Shown: positions 1-9,769 of the stretch, in pieces
How the letters are laid out: every line of letters starts with the position of its first letter
Numbering within the stretch: the first letter of the stretch is position 1
Assembly: GCF_024343775.1 (NCBI RefSeq)
Contig: NZ_RJUF01000006.1
Coordinates: 25,202-89,201 of the forward strand
Source of the DNA: Lacihabitans soyangensis
GTDB taxonomy: Bacteria; Bacteroidota; Bacteroidia; Cytophagales; Spirosomataceae
Reading direction: 5' to 3'
Length of the DNA: 64,000 nucleotides
Made by a program: the position numbers and the translations under genes
The notes under the pieces: model-generated
Database searches by the model: none
Seen by the model: only the letters and a program-made list of their open reading frames with translations
What the model was told of the DNA's origin: nothing

Positions 1-160
1 ATATTTTGTCTCCTTCGAGTACATAAATAACCGCATTTTCCTCAAAAAACACATCGTTTTTGGATGGATACACATCGCTACGGTAAGCTACAAAAGTGTT
101 TTCTTGAATTTTTAAGGATTCAAACTGATGGGCTTGTATTTCGGAGGGAATTCGGAGCAT
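1..160 (-). CDS. Partial N-terminus of a protein resembling AraC-type regulators
   Basis: An open frame begins at the ATG read on the minus strand at 160 and runs off the left edge, giving 53 residues. It starts MLRIPSEIQAH and ends NAVIYVLEGDKI. The last part resembles the cupin-like arm that precedes the DNA-binding domain in Bacteroidota AraC-family regulators, but the helix-turn-helix region is outside the window. The AraC assignment is an inference from a short stretch. It is transcribed in the same direction as the amidohydrolase gene beyond it. Confidence 0.4.
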   Translation of the reverse strand, partial: MLRIPSEIQAHQFESLKIQENTFVAYRSDVYPSKNDVFFEENAVIYVLEGDKI

Positions 161-290
161 TATTTTATTTTCAGAGAAGATTTCCTTTTCTCATCAAGAA
201 CACGTACTAAAATGAAGTGACACGGATAATTTTATAGGAATTGTTATCTCTAATTTTTTGGTCTCAATTAATAATTTTTGTCAAAAAAAC

Positions 291-1892
291 TCAATTCCCC
301 AATTTTCCCTCACCGGTTCTCTTAATTCCTGGCTGTAGTATCTCATAATTTTCTTCTTCTTTTGCTTTTTTAACGATGGCTTTTACGTCTTCGAGCAGTT
401 TTTTGGCATCATAAACTATACCATCTTTAACGGTATATTTAACGCCACCAACTCTTATCACCTCGTTTTTATCGTTCACTTTTATGGCTCCAGTTCCATA
501 TAGTGTCTTTAGGTTAGCCAATGGGTTTTCTTCCATAATGGCGAAATCCGCCAATTTCCCAACTTCCACTGAGCCAATTTCTTTGTCCATTCCCAAGGCC
601 TCTGCTCCTTTTATGGTAGCGGCCCTGATTACTTCTAATGGATGAAATCCGGCCTCACGCAAGAGTTCCAACTCTCGGATATACGCAAAACCGTAGAGCT
701 GATAGATAAATCCTGAGTCAGAACCTGTGGTTACACGGCCACCTTTGTTTTTGTATTCGTTAACAAACCGCATCCAGATTCTGTAGTTTTCTTTCCATTG
801 GATTTCTTGCTCAGTGCCCCAGTTGAGCCAGTAACTTCCGTGCGAAATACGGCTCGGTCCGTAAAAACGCCAAAGAGACGGCAGGGTGTATTCGTCGTGC
901 CATTCGGCTCTCCGAGCCAACATCAACTCTCTGTTGGCTTCATAAATATTGAATGTTGGGTCAAGCGTAAAGTCTAATTTGAGAAGCTCGTCCATCACTT
1001 TATACCATTTTTCTGAACCGGGCTCAGCTGCTTGTTTCCAGAGTTTACCGGCTTCCTCAAATCTGTGCTGTTCGTTGTTGTAGTTATAATCTGCTGGATA
1101 GTTCTGCAAAGTTCTCTCATCAAATAAGGCTTCAGGCAATCCATACCAATGCTCCATAGAAGTCAAACCCGCTTTTGCAGTGGCCAGAACATTCATTCGG
1201 GCAACTTCTAGCTGAGCATGATGACAAGCTGAACGCAAACCCAATAGCTTGTTTTCGCCCAATGCTGCTCTGAAAACATCTGGCTCTGCTCCAAAGAATT
1301 TTATGCCGTCCGCACCTTTTTTAGCGTTATTTCGCACCCATTCTTTGGCTTGCTCAGGTGTGGTAATCGGAGTATCAGAACCCATTCCGAAGGCAGTGTA
1401 GGCCAATATCCTTGGGGCAACGATTTCGTTTTTAAGACTTTTTTGTTTGTGTTTCAAAGTCCAGTCTAGTCCATTTCCGGCTGAAGGGTCCCGGATAGTG
1501 GTGATACCATGGCCCATCCAAAGTTTAAAAACATACTCCGAAGGCGTTCCCTGCGAGCTGCCGCCTATATGACCATGCATATCTACAAAACCAGGTGTAA
1601 GATACATGCCGGTGCAATCCAGTTCTTTATCGCCAGCTTCTGCTTTGGGGCGGCGTTTTGGGTCTATGGGCACTCCAGGGTAGCCTACTTGTTTTATTTC
1701 TTTGATTCGGTTTTTCTCTACTACTATATCTACTGGCCCAACGGGTGGAGCACCTGTGCTATTTACTAAAGTTACTCCTCTGATTATGAGTTTATTATAG
1801 GGTCCGTCGCCCTCAGTTCTGTTAGGAGCGTCTTTTATTTGACTAAAAACCAAAAAGGGAGCAAGAAGCAGAGTAAATAATGTTTTTTTCAT
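291..1892 (-). CDS. Exported amidohydrolase family protein
   Basis: A 533-residue metal-dependent hydrolase of the amidohydrolase superfamily (imidazolonepropionase/dihydroorotase-like fold). Residues 1-18 form a Sec signal peptide ending in FSQ, so it acts in the periplasm or beyond. The N-terminal beta-sandwich is followed by GFVDMHGHIGG, with metal ligands H106 and H108, then HH and EHW motifs near residues 230-250 and the late GSDSGF motif carrying the catalytic Asp. The C-terminal segment (GSVEVGKLADFAIMEENP) is the usual closing beta-sandwich. The substrate cannot be read from sequence; peptidase- or amidase-like roles are possible. It stands alone, with 126 bases before the next gene on the same strand. 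The family assignment is firm, the substrate unknown. Confidence 0.85.
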   Translation of the reverse strand: MKKTLFTLLLAPFLVFSQIKDAPNRTEGDGPYNKLIIRGVTLVNSTGAPPVGPVDIVVEKNRIKEIKQVGYPGVPIDPKRRPKAEAGDKELDCTGMYLTPGFVDMHGHIGGSSQGTPSEYVFKLWMGHGITTIRDPSAGNGLDWTLKHKQKSLKNEIVAPRILAYTAFGMGSDTPITTPEQAKEWVRNNAKKGADGIKFFGAEPDVFRAALGENKLLGLRSACHHAQLEVARMNVLATAKAGLTSMEHWYGLPEALFDERTLQNYPADYNYNNEQHRFEEAGKLWKQAAEPGSEKWYKVMDELLKLDFTLDPTFNIYEANRELMLARRAEWHDEYTLPSLWRFYGPSRISHGSYWLNWGTEQEIQWKENYRIWMRFVNEYKNKGGRVTTGSDSGFIYQLYGFAYIRELELLREAGFHPLEVIRAATIKGAEALGMDKEIGSVEVGKLADFAIMEENPLANLKTLYGTGAIKVNDKNEVIRVGGVKYTVKDGIVYDAKKLLEDVKAIVKKAKEEENYEILQPGIKRTGEGKLGN

Positions 1893-2018
1893 TGCAGATG
1901 AGGCTAGGTAATTTGATGACTCAATTTAGGAAAAATCTTTTAGAGTCGTGGTTTTTGAGCAAAAAAAAGACCCTCAAAGAAATTTTGAGGGTCAGATTTT
2001 GAATATTTTTAAGAAATT

Positions 2019-2717
2019 TTACAACTCCTTAATTCTAATATTTTTGAAAGAAACTTCATTTCCATGGTCTTGAAGGCCTATTTTTCCTTTTGGATATTTG
2101 CCAAAACCTTCCCAAGTTTTAAATTTGCTGTCTGCTACCATTGCCTCCCACTGAGGACCAACGGTTGGGTAAGTCACTGCCAATATGCCATTTTGCCAAA
2201 CGGTCACTTGATTGTTCAATTTCTTGATTTTTACTTTGTTCCACTCGCCTGCAGGTTTCCCTTTTGAGGCTGATGGAATCATGTCGTATAGCGATCCTGA
2301 CTTACGGTTACCGTTTTTTCCTTGTTTGGCGTCTGGATGACCCTCGTCGTCTAATACTTGTATTTCTGGGCTTGTTAAGTAGGGCGTGCTGTATTTGGCG
2401 TCTTCAAATACCCCATAAAAAATACCACTGTTGCCGTTTTTGGCTATTTTCCACTCCAGTTCTAACTCAAAATTTTCGTATGACTGATCTGATATCAAAT
2501 CATTTACTTTATAGTCACTTTTGGCGGTATGGTCAAACGCAAAGGCTCCATCTACAATTTTCCATTTGGCATTTACTGGTTCCCCGGCGTGATTATAAAT
2601 GTGCCAGTTTTTAAAGGTTTTGCCATCGCTAAGTTTAACCCACTTGCCTTTTTTTTGTGCAAAAGCAAAAGTCGAAACCACCGAGAGAGCCAGAATGAAT
2701 AAAATACACTTTTTCAT
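2019..2717 (-). CDS. Exported DUF1080 (3-keto-disaccharide hydrolase-type) protein
   Basis: A 232-residue protein with a Sec signal peptide (residues 1-20, ending AFAQ) followed by one DUF1080 domain, a concanavalin-like beta-sandwich. Family hallmarks visible are WVKLSDGKTFKNWHIY near the start, FELELEWKI and NGNSGIFYG in the middle, a PEIQVLDDEGH segment, and GKIGLQDHGNEVSFKNIRIKEL at the end. Members of this family hydrolyse 3-keto-glycosides or bind carbohydrate; the exact substrate here is not known. The gene is monocistronic as far as can be seen and is divergent from the DUF1800/DUF1501 pair that starts 176 bases away. Confidence 0.88.
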   Translation of the reverse strand: MKKCILFILALSVVSTFAFAQKKGKWVKLSDGKTFKNWHIYNHAGEPVNAKWKIVDGAFAFDHTAKSDYKVNDLISDQSYENFELELEWKIAKNGNSGIFYGVFEDAKYSTPYLTSPEIQVLDDEGHPDAKQGKNGNRKSGSLYDMIPSASKGKPAGEWNKVKIKKLNNQVTVWQNGILAVTYPTVGPQWEAMVADSKFKTWEGFGKYPKGKIGLQDHGNEVSFKNIRIKEL

Positions 2718-2892
2718 TTATCGTTTTTTATTAGTTGAACAAACACAAATATATGTTATAATTTAGGAAACTAAATAAATTATTTTAATAATTGCCTGTG
2801 TGGGTATTCCCTCTCAAAACACCCTCTAATACAATTCTAATTTGGCAAAACGCTGTTTTCTCTATAACTTGTAACAGTTTTCAGCACATAAA

Positions 2893-4440
2893 ATGGGTAT
2901 CATTTCGAGAAGAAATTTTTTTGATAGTTTGTTGGAGTCGACTCGCTCCAGATTGGATATAAATGCCAACTTGGATGAGTACACACAGCCACTATCGAGA
3001 CTTCAGGTACAGCATTTGTTGAGAAGGACTACATTTAGTTTGTCCAATTCTATTATTGACAAATATGTGGGTAAAACTGCTGGTTTTGTAGTAGACGAAT
3101 TGTTTACGAATGCTGATGCAGCAATTAACCCATCCCCTCCTTTTTTTCATAATGACCATATTAAAAACCCGGGAAATCTCTCAGGAAAACAAAGGGAGGA
3201 AGCCGATGCCAAAAGAAATCTTCTTTTTGGAGAGTACAACTATGTTTTAGGAGAATGGTGGGTTACCTTAATGAAAAAGGATACGGTGAGTGTTTTAGAA
3301 AAAATGGTTTTGTTTTGGCATGACCATTTCGCTACTCAGTTTCAGAGCTGCGATAACATCCCGGCCATATCTATGTATAGGCAAAACGATCTATTTCGTA
3401 AAAATTATGCTGGCAACCTTAGAAATTTGCTGGAGCAGCTTACGATTGATGGGGCAATGCTAAAGTATCTAAATGGCAACCTAAACATAAGTGCCTCTCC
3501 AAACGAAAACTATGCTAGAGAACTTATGGAGCTTTTTTCGTTGGGTGTGGGCAATTACACGGAGCAAGACGTCAGAGAAGCCTCTAAAATTCTTACTGGC
3601 TGGAAAGTCAATTATTTTTTAGATGAAGGCACTCCCTATAAGCCATATCTCAATATCGCAGAATTTGACAAATCCACCAAGATTTTTATGGGCGAGGTTT
3701 TTGCCGTAAATTATGAGGTAAATGAACAAAATGTCTTTAAGAACTCCATCCAAAAACTCATAGATGTAATTCTCTCAAAGAAAGGCGAGGTTGCTGCAAA
3801 ATTTATCAGCAACAAACTTTACCAATATTTCGTTTACGCCAACCCCCAAAAGGCTGATGCAAGTGTAATTGACCAAATGGCCAAATTGGTTACTGATAAT
3901 AATTTTGAACTTAAACCAGTTTTAAAAAGACTTTTAAAAAGCCAACATTTTTTTGATGATTTGAATGTTGGAGCTCAAGTTAAGTCGCCTGCTGAGACGG
4001 TTATAGGTATGCTGAAGCATTTAAAATATCCTGACAGGTGGGCTCGTAATATTATGGCAACCCTTGGTTTGGAGCTTTTTAATCCACCAAACGTAGCTGG
4101 GTGGAAAGGTTATAGGTCGTGGATTAGTACCAAGACACTTCCAACAACCGTTTATTATATCAAAGAAATAATTAACAATAACACCAATACCGAATTGGCA
4201 AATTGGGCCCTAAGCATTGAAGGCAGTGGTGATGTCCAAATTCTTACAGAGCGGTATATAGAATTATTTTTAGCTAGGCCTGTCTCGGAGGATAGATTTA
4301 AAAAGTTCAAAAATGTGTTTTTGAGCGGAGCACCGGACTATGAATGGTACGAAATCATCAAAAACAAGGATCAGACTGGTCAAAGAGTGAGGAGTTTTCT
4401 GTTTGAAATAATTAAAGCACCCGAGTATTTCTTATTTTAG
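2893..4440 (+). CDS. DUF1800 family protein
   Basis: A 515-residue DUF1800 protein. Signature segments are LLRRTTFSLS near residue 42, the VLFWHDHFATQFQS stretch near residue 140, and NENYARELMELFSLGVG near residue 206, all typical of the family. There is no classical signal peptide; the N-terminus reads MGIISRRNFFDSL, a weak twin-arginine-like beginning. The function of DUF1800 is not established. The gene almost always sits directly before a DUF1501 gene, as here, where only three bases separate the two, so the products probably act together at or outside the cell envelope. Confidence 0.9.
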   Translation: MGIISRRNFFDSLLESTRSRLDINANLDEYTQPLSRLQVQHLLRRTTFSLSNSIIDKYVGKTAGFVVDELFTNADAAINPSPPFFHNDHIKNPGNLSGKQREEADAKRNLLFGEYNYVLGEWWVTLMKKDTVSVLEKMVLFWHDHFATQFQSCDNIPAISMYRQNDLFRKNYAGNLRNLLEQLTIDGAMLKYLNGNLNISASPNENYARELMELFSLGVGNYTEQDVREASKILTGWKVNYFLDEGTPYKPYLNIAEFDKSTKIFMGEVFAVNYEVNEQNVFKNSIQKLIDVILSKKGEVAAKFISNKLYQYFVYANPQKADASVIDQMAKLVTDNNFELKPVLKRLLKSQHFFDDLNVGAQVKSPAETVIGMLKHLKYPDRWARNIMATLGLELFNPPNVAGWKGYRSWISTKTLPTTVYYIKEIINNNTNTELANWALSIEGSGDVQILTERYIELFLARPVSEDRFKKFKNVFLSGAPDYEWYEIIKNKDQTGQRVRSFLFEIIKAPEYFLF

Positions 4441-4443
4441 AAT

Positions 4444-6075
4444 ATGATAAAAAGGAGAGATTTTATAAAGCAGTCCACAATGGGCGTTGGGGTAGTAAGC
4501 AATCTATCTTTGGGCAAAATGCACGTGAGTGCGTTTGAGCCGGCTTTAGCAAATGTCCAAAACGATAATATTCTGGTGGTTATTCAGCAGTTTGGCGGCA
4601 ACGACGGCATGAACACCATCACGCCATACGAGTGGGAATCGTACTATACTTTGTACAGACCTAAACTTCATATTCCTAAAAACGTGGTAGAGCCCATCAG
4701 CAAAGACTTGGGTATGGCTATGCACCCGAACCTTAAACGCGGGCCCAAAAACGGTATGCTGGGATTGTTTAATGCGGGTAAATTGGCCGTTATGCATGGC
4801 TTGGGCTATCACAACCCCAACTATTCGCACTTTAGATCTACAGATATTTGGTTGAGCGGTGTGGTGCCAAACAACGATACCGAGCCGCTGAAATCGGGGT
4901 GGTTGGGTAGGTATTTTGACAGAGTAAGGCCTTCAGAACGTACAGATAGTCCATTTTGTTTGCAAATTGGACAGAATCCTTCACTCATGTTTTTAGGTGA
5001 AACGGGTGAGAAATCTATAGTCCTGGAAGATGCCGAACAGCTTTATAGTCAGGCTAAGTCTGTTGAATCCAACAAAATCAATATTGGCGGCTCGGCGTAT
5101 TTTATGAGTGAGTTTGACTATGTCAATAAAGTTGGGCAGGAGGTTAACGAATATTCCAAAGTAATCAAGAAAGCTTTTGATAGCGGCAAGAATATCGAAA
5201 AATATGCCGACCAACCTTTGGCAAATCAGCTCAAGTTGGTGGCAAGGTTGATAAATGGCGGCCTGAAATCAAAGGTGTATTTTGTAGAACATCATGGCTA
5301 CGACACGCACTCCAATCAGGGTGTTTTGGATGGAATACATTCAAGGCTTTTGGCCGAATTGAGTGAGGCTATTAGTGCGTTTCAGTCTGACATAGAGCAG
5401 TTGGGTCATGCGTCCAAAGTTGTGGGTATTACGACCTCTGAGTTTGGTAGAAGACCTTATGAAAACGGATCTCTAGGTACAGACCACGGCACTGCAAATG
5501 TCGGATTTGCTTTTGGAGAAGCCGTAAAAGGCGAGATATTTGGTTTTCATTTCGCATTCTTGCAATTCCGTGATTTTCAGAATCTATGGTTTAAAACTGA
5601 CTTCAGGAGTATTTATTATGAGATAATGGTCAGTTGGTTTGATCAAACCCCAGAATACGCACAGAACGTTCTGGGGTCAAAGTTTGCATATATTGAGGAG
5701 AAGGGATTTCTAAAAAGTACTAAAAAAGACATTACGCTACCACCACCTCCAGATGTGCCAAAGGTAAACATGGATTTGAACAATCCCGACAATCCACTGA
5801 GTCCTTTGAATATTACTGAGCAGGACAAGTTTACGCTTTATCCAAACCCTGTTCAAGGCAATTCTGCATTTTTAAATATGCGACTCTATTTTCAAGGATC
5901 GGTGAGAATTGTGCAGACTTATGTAAATGGCCAAGAAATGGGCGTAATCCACGAAAAGACTTACCAGGCGGGTCTTCACAATGTTTATCTTGAGTTAAAA
6001 GGCGGTCCTGGGCTTTATCTTCTTCGTATAAAAGTGGGAAAACGGAATCACTTTGTTAGGTGTTTGAAGATATAG
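4444..6075 (+). CDS. DUF1501 family protein with T9SS C-terminal sorting domain
   Basis: A 543-residue DUF1501 protein (sulfatase/alkaline-phosphatase-like fold). The N-terminus MIKRRDFIKQS resembles a twin-arginine signal. Core motifs are QQFGGNDGMNT near residue 50, GYHNPNYSHF near residue 120, HHGYDTHSNQ near residue 280 and SEFGRRPYENGSLGTDHGTAN near residue 330, which would form the metal site of this fold. From about residue 458 there is a T9SS type A sorting domain: FTLYPNPVQGN, then GLYLLRIKVG and a final basic stretch. The product is therefore probably exported and delivered to the cell surface or outside by the type IX system. Co-transcribed with the DUF1800 gene three bases upstream; the biochemical reaction is unknown. 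Confidence 0.9.
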   Translation: MIKRRDFIKQSTMGVGVVSNLSLGKMHVSAFEPALANVQNDNILVVIQQFGGNDGMNTITPYEWESYYTLYRPKLHIPKNVVEPISKDLGMAMHPNLKRGPKNGMLGLFNAGKLAVMHGLGYHNPNYSHFRSTDIWLSGVVPNNDTEPLKSGWLGRYFDRVRPSERTDSPFCLQIGQNPSLMFLGETGEKSIVLEDAEQLYSQAKSVESNKINIGGSAYFMSEFDYVNKVGQEVNEYSKVIKKAFDSGKNIEKYADQPLANQLKLVARLINGGLKSKVYFVEHHGYDTHSNQGVLDGIHSRLLAELSEAISAFQSDIEQLGHASKVVGITTSEFGRRPYENGSLGTDHGTANVGFAFGEAVKGEIFGFHFAFLQFRDFQNLWFKTDFRSIYYEIMVSWFDQTPEYAQNVLGSKFAYIEEKGFLKSTKKDITLPPPPDVPKVNMDLNNPDNPLSPLNITEQDKFTLYPNPVQGNSAFLNMRLYFQGSVRIVQTYVNGQEMGVIHEKTYQAGLHNVYLELKGGPGLYLLRIKVGKRNHFVRCLKI

Positions 6076-6084
6076 AATTCCTTT

Positions 6085-8502
6085 TTAGAACCTGGTAGTA
6101 GTCAGATTAAAGTAGCCGTCGTAGTCTTTTAAAACTGCTCCAAAACGGGTAATGTCCGCTTCTCCTATTTTTTCAGTGCAAACACCACCAATAATTTTCA
6201 ACTCAGTATTTTCGATATCATTCTCAGAAACAATATTTTTATCAATCATGAAAAGAATTTTGCTGTTTTTGGGAACATTTAAACTTAAATGAGTGCTCGT
6301 CTTGTCTTCTTTGTGAATAATTATTTTTTCGAATTCCTTACCTTCTGCATCTTTGTAATTGATTCTTAAAACTCTCTTTTTGTTGGCATTAAGATGTTTT
6401 TTTACGATTTCACGAGCAATGGACAATTCCTTTTCGTTAGTAAATACGTAATCATTAATGGAACGCATTTCAAAATATCCATCTTTTGCTTTTTCACCAT
6501 ATTTAGTAATTGCCTTTTCGTTGTTTGGCAGGTAAATAAGTGACCAGCCGAATGCCTTAGTATTCAATCTTGTCAAAATTTCTGCAGGAAACTCTTCGCC
6601 ATTAATTATAACCAAAGGATTTTCGCCTAGAAAATTGGTTTCATATACCGTTCTAATTTCCTTTTTCTGATTAATTTCCTGTATTTCTATACTACCAGTT
6701 ACAATGTCGTATTTATTAGACATTAATACTCCTTTAAACCACGCATTATTAATTGATATTTTGGTTTCTTTGGTATTCAAGTTTCCCTCAAATACCAGGC
6801 ATTCGTCCAATCTTGATAGTTTTGTGTCAGCTTCACCTTTTTGCTTCACCCAGTGACGCATTTGGCTTAAATCAAAACTTTTGGTTTGTTTGCCAAAGAG
6901 TATCTTAACTTTATCCAAACCACCAGAAGGATTTTCGGAATAATCTAATAACTCAAAATTAAAACCATTCTTTGAGAAGTATTCTTTTGCTTCTTCTGCT
7001 GCTTTGCGTGTCAATTTATCGGGGTAAACGGTATAACTTATAGAGTCCGAACTATGGCTAATAATGCTGGACTCCGAGTTGATATTAAAGCTGTTGTGTT
7101 GCTTTTTAGGCAAATTGCTTTTATTAATGAGTAAACTTGATGAGCCAAAAAAGTATGAAATTTGTGATTTTTCGAAATTTCGGTCATACGCTTCCATTAT
7201 AAAAAAAGCACCATTTCGTCCCTGATCTCTGCACTTTTGCATATCGAAGTACTCGGCAGAGGTGATTTGTCCTGTTTTTAGGTGTTTTATAGCTAACTTT
7301 AGTTTTTTATAATTTCCGTTAATGTCAAGCTCTTTTTCTGAAATAACAAGAGCCAAATTTCTTTTTTGAATTTCGGCATTTACTGCTGCAATGGTACTTT
7401 CTGTTAAAGAAATTGGATTTACTTCGTATCTGTAACCGTTAAAGTTGACTGTTGTTAAATTGTTGAGAGTAAGATTAGAAGGGGCCATTTTCAGAGCTTT
7501 TGTAAATCCCCATGTGGCGTAGTTTCTTTCTTTTTTTATAATTAGCGGATAACTCTTTACCTCTATTTTCGTAATTTTCTTTCTTCCATTTATTTCTTTG
7601 TAAACCTTCACGACTTCCTCATTGGTGAATGCGAAAAGCGAGAAGACTAAAAGGGGTAAAGCAGCTAAATATGCATATTTTTTAGATTGTGAAGTGTTGC
7701 CGCTAAACAAAAACTCAATCCTTTTTGAAAGCGGCTTTTTGCTCATTTGATTTAGAACTGTATGATTTTCTGAAACCCCCAACTTGAGTAAAAGAAGAGC
7801 ATACTCTTTGCCGTCAATTTCTTTTACCATCAGGTCATCTACCTCATATTCATGAATTTCTTTAAGAGATTTTTGAAAAAAATGGATTACCGGATTAAAC
7901 CAAAAAAAGCATTTGGCAATACCCACAAATAGTAAATCTAAAGAATGCAGTTTTTTGAAATGAAGACTTTCGTGTGTGATAATTAGGGATTCTTCTTGTG
8001 GATTTAGTAGCTTATTGTTTATAAATATGTTATTAAAAAAGGAAGAATTTTGAAGAAACCCTCCTGTTCTGTAAATCTTTATATTTTGGTGAACAATATC
8101 GTATCTTTCTCCTTTTAAGGTATTTATGACGAAAAGAATATTCTTGAAGAATAGCAAAATAGAAATAATTAAACCTAGTAAGTAGACGATTTCTAAAATG
8201 TCTATGATCTCAATTTTACTCCATAGCGAATCGTCAGTATCAGTGCTAATAACTGAATTTCTTGAGGTGCTTTGAAATATGGGTTGAGGGTATTCAATAA
8301 GTGATGGCGTTGAAATCACTGATGTGTTTAGGTATTCTATTTCTGTTTTGGTATTTGTAAGAAAAGGTAGGAGTATGCTGAGAACTAGGCTAAAGATTAA
8401 ATAGAATCTATTTGCAGTATGAAAGGTAAATTTGCGAAAGATAAAAAAATACAAGCCATAAAAGCTTATTAAACAAGCGGAGGATTTTAGTAGATATTCC
8501 AT
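6085..8502 (-). CDS. M56 family (BlaR1/MecR1-type) sensor metallopeptidase
   Basis: An 805-residue membrane protein. Four hydrophobic segments lie in the first 290 residues (starting FYGLYFFIF, FYLIFSLVLSILL, IVYLLGLIISILLF and YLAALPLLVFSLF). Between the third and fourth is the gluzincin site H177-E178-SL-H181 with a downstream HEYEVDDLMV glutamate motif. The C-terminal 500 residues face the periplasm; no penicillin-binding domain is apparent, unlike classic BlaR1, so the signal sensed is unknown. It follows the BlaI-type repressor gene by 11 bases and the two are surely one operon: on signal, the peptidase would cause repressor inactivation. The long C-terminal part contains a degenerate repeat-like region that I cannot assign. 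Confidence 0.85.
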   Translation of the reverse strand: MEYLLKSSACLISFYGLYFFIFRKFTFHTANRFYLIFSLVLSILLPFLTNTKTEIEYLNTSVISTPSLIEYPQPIFQSTSRNSVISTDTDDSLWSKIEIIDILEIVYLLGLIISILLFFKNILFVINTLKGERYDIVHQNIKIYRTGGFLQNSSFFNNIFINNKLLNPQEESLIITHESLHFKKLHSLDLLFVGIAKCFFWFNPVIHFFQKSLKEIHEYEVDDLMVKEIDGKEYALLLLKLGVSENHTVLNQMSKKPLSKRIEFLFSGNTSQSKKYAYLAALPLLVFSLFAFTNEEVVKVYKEINGRKKITKIEVKSYPLIIKKERNYATWGFTKALKMAPSNLTLNNLTTVNFNGYRYEVNPISLTESTIAAVNAEIQKRNLALVISEKELDINGNYKKLKLAIKHLKTGQITSAEYFDMQKCRDQGRNGAFFIMEAYDRNFEKSQISYFFGSSSLLINKSNLPKKQHNSFNINSESSIISHSSDSISYTVYPDKLTRKAAEEAKEYFSKNGFNFELLDYSENPSGGLDKVKILFGKQTKSFDLSQMRHWVKQKGEADTKLSRLDECLVFEGNLNTKETKISINNAWFKGVLMSNKYDIVTGSIEIQEINQKKEIRTVYETNFLGENPLVIINGEEFPAEILTRLNTKAFGWSLIYLPNNEKAITKYGEKAKDGYFEMRSINDYVFTNEKELSIAREIVKKHLNANKKRVLRINYKDAEGKEFEKIIIHKEDKTSTHLSLNVPKNSKILFMIDKNIVSENDIENTELKIIGGVCTEKIGEADITRFGAVLKDYDGYFNLTTTRF

Positions 8503-8513
8503 GTTGGTATTGC

Positions 8514-8876
8514 TTAATTGTTATCAATTATTTTTCTGAGATTTTCTATTTCTTCTTTACTGAGATTTTCTTTTTTTACCATGAACGATAACAGACTTTC
8601 AGCCGAATTGTCGAAATAATTGGCAAACACTTTTTTGAAGGTGAATTGCTTGTATTCCTCTTTTGTAATCTTTGGAAAATACTCGTAAGTTTTTCCATAT
8701 GCTTTATAGTCTAAAAACCCTTTTCCTTCAAGGAGTCGAACCACCGACGAAATGGTGTTGTAAGGTGGCTTCGGGTCATCAGGCAATTGATCTATGATAT
8801 CTCTAACCAGACACTTGTCGAGGTTCCAGATGATCTGCATTATTTTTTCTTCTGTTTTTGTTAATTCTTCCATCAT
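8514..8876 (-). CDS. BlaI/MecI/CopY-family transcriptional repressor
   Basis: A 120-residue winged-helix repressor. It opens MMEELTKTEEKIMQIIW, continues with PPYNTISSVVRLLEGKGFL (recognition helix) and KAYGKTYEYFP (wing), then a C-terminal dimerisation helix region. Length and order match BlaI. It lies directly upstream of the M56 sensor peptidase, its expected partner. A 15-bp inverted repeat 15 bases upstream of the start codon is a good candidate for its own operator. Two adjacent ATG codons exist; the upstream one is used here. Which target genes beyond this operon it controls cannot be told from the window. Confidence 0.92.
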   Translation of the reverse strand: MMEELTKTEEKIMQIIWNLDKCLVRDIIDQLPDDPKPPYNTISSVVRLLEGKGFLDYKAYGKTYEYFPKITKEEYKQFTFKKVFANYFDNSAESLLSFMVKKENLSKEEIENLRKIIDNN

Positions 8877-8890
8877 GAAACAAACTTAAA

Positions 8891-8924
8891 ACTAAAAAAT
8901 CAGTTTTGCAACTGTTTTTTCAGT
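8891..8924. promoter_or_regulatory. Candidate BlaI operator
   Basis: Two 15-base arms, ACTAAAAAATCAGTT at 8891-8905 and AACTGTTTTTTCAGT at 8910-8924, match as an inverted repeat at 13 of 15 positions across a 4-base spacer. The site is 15-48 bases upstream of the repressor start codon, which is where an autorepression site is expected. Direct sequence observation; binding is inferred. Confidence 0.65.
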
Positions 8925-9100
8925 TATTTAATTTAATTTTCAGGAATTAAGCATAAGTGACACGATAACAGATGTTTACCTATGCCGCTTTTTTACTTTA
9001 CGGTTTATATTTAGAAAAATGAAAATTCTTTACCGTAAAATAATTTTTCTTACCCAAAATGGCTCATTATTTCTATTTTTGAAAAAAAGAGAATCCATCC

Positions 9101-9751
9101 ATGGGTCGATTACTTTTCTTGATTTTGTTTTCTGTAAAATGCTTCGGACAAGTTTCGTCCGATTCCTTGCCAAGCTTTGCCATAAAATATAATCCAGTTC
9201 CACTTTTTTTGGAAGTGGACAAGCACCTTCAGATGTCATTTGAGTATTTTATTGACGCAAAAAGAAGTGCCCAGTTCACATTTGGTTTTGGAAATAAAGC
9301 GATTTTTAAGAAGGAGGAATATAATGTGGTGTATATGGCTCGCCTAGAATACCGAAAATTCTCTAAACCTTTTTCATCTAAAAAGAATGGTCGAAACTAT
9401 TGGGCGACGGAGTTGATGTACAAACATGTTGAGGAGCCCTTTTCTCCGGTTACAGCACCAACGGATATTCTTGGTTATACTCAGCCGCCTTATTTCACTA
9501 AGTTTTTTGTAAACGTTCTGGCTTCGCATATTAAGATTGGAAGGGAGTATATTGATATGCAGTACTTTCCAGCATTCGATATTTTCCTTGGTCTAGGTGT
9601 AAGGGCATATCATAATTATATTGGCTATACACCTCCTGGATATTCAAGAGGCTTTGATGGTTCAATGTTTGGTCGAACTTCTGGTACTGGAGTTTTTCCA
9701 TCTGCGGTTGTCGGAGTAGGTATAGGCATCGGAAAGTGGAAAAGAAAATGA
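9101..9751 (+). CDS. Hypothetical exported protein
   Basis: A 216-residue protein with a short signal peptide (residues 1-16, MGRLLFLILFSVKCFG). The remainder is rich in alternating aromatic and polar residues (for example FEYFIDAKRSAQFTFGFG) and ends in a glycine/valine run VVGVGIGIGKWKRK, compatible with a small outer-membrane beta-barrel, but I do not recognise a family. A TATTTTTG -7-like element lies at 9074-9081, 19 bases before the start codon, without a good -33 partner. It faces anmK and ends 18 bases from the anmK stop. Confidence 0.7.
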   Translation: MGRLLFLILFSVKCFGQVSSDSLPSFAIKYNPVPLFLEVDKHLQMSFEYFIDAKRSAQFTFGFGNKAIFKKEEYNVVYMARLEYRKFSKPFSSKKNGRNYWATELMYKHVEEPFSPVTAPTDILGYTQPPYFTKFFVNVLASHIKIGREYIDMQYFPAFDIFLGLGVRAYHNYIGYTPPGYSRGFDGSMFGRTSGTGVFPSAVVGVGIGIGKWKRK

Positions 9752-9769
9752 TTCTTTTATAAGTGGCTA

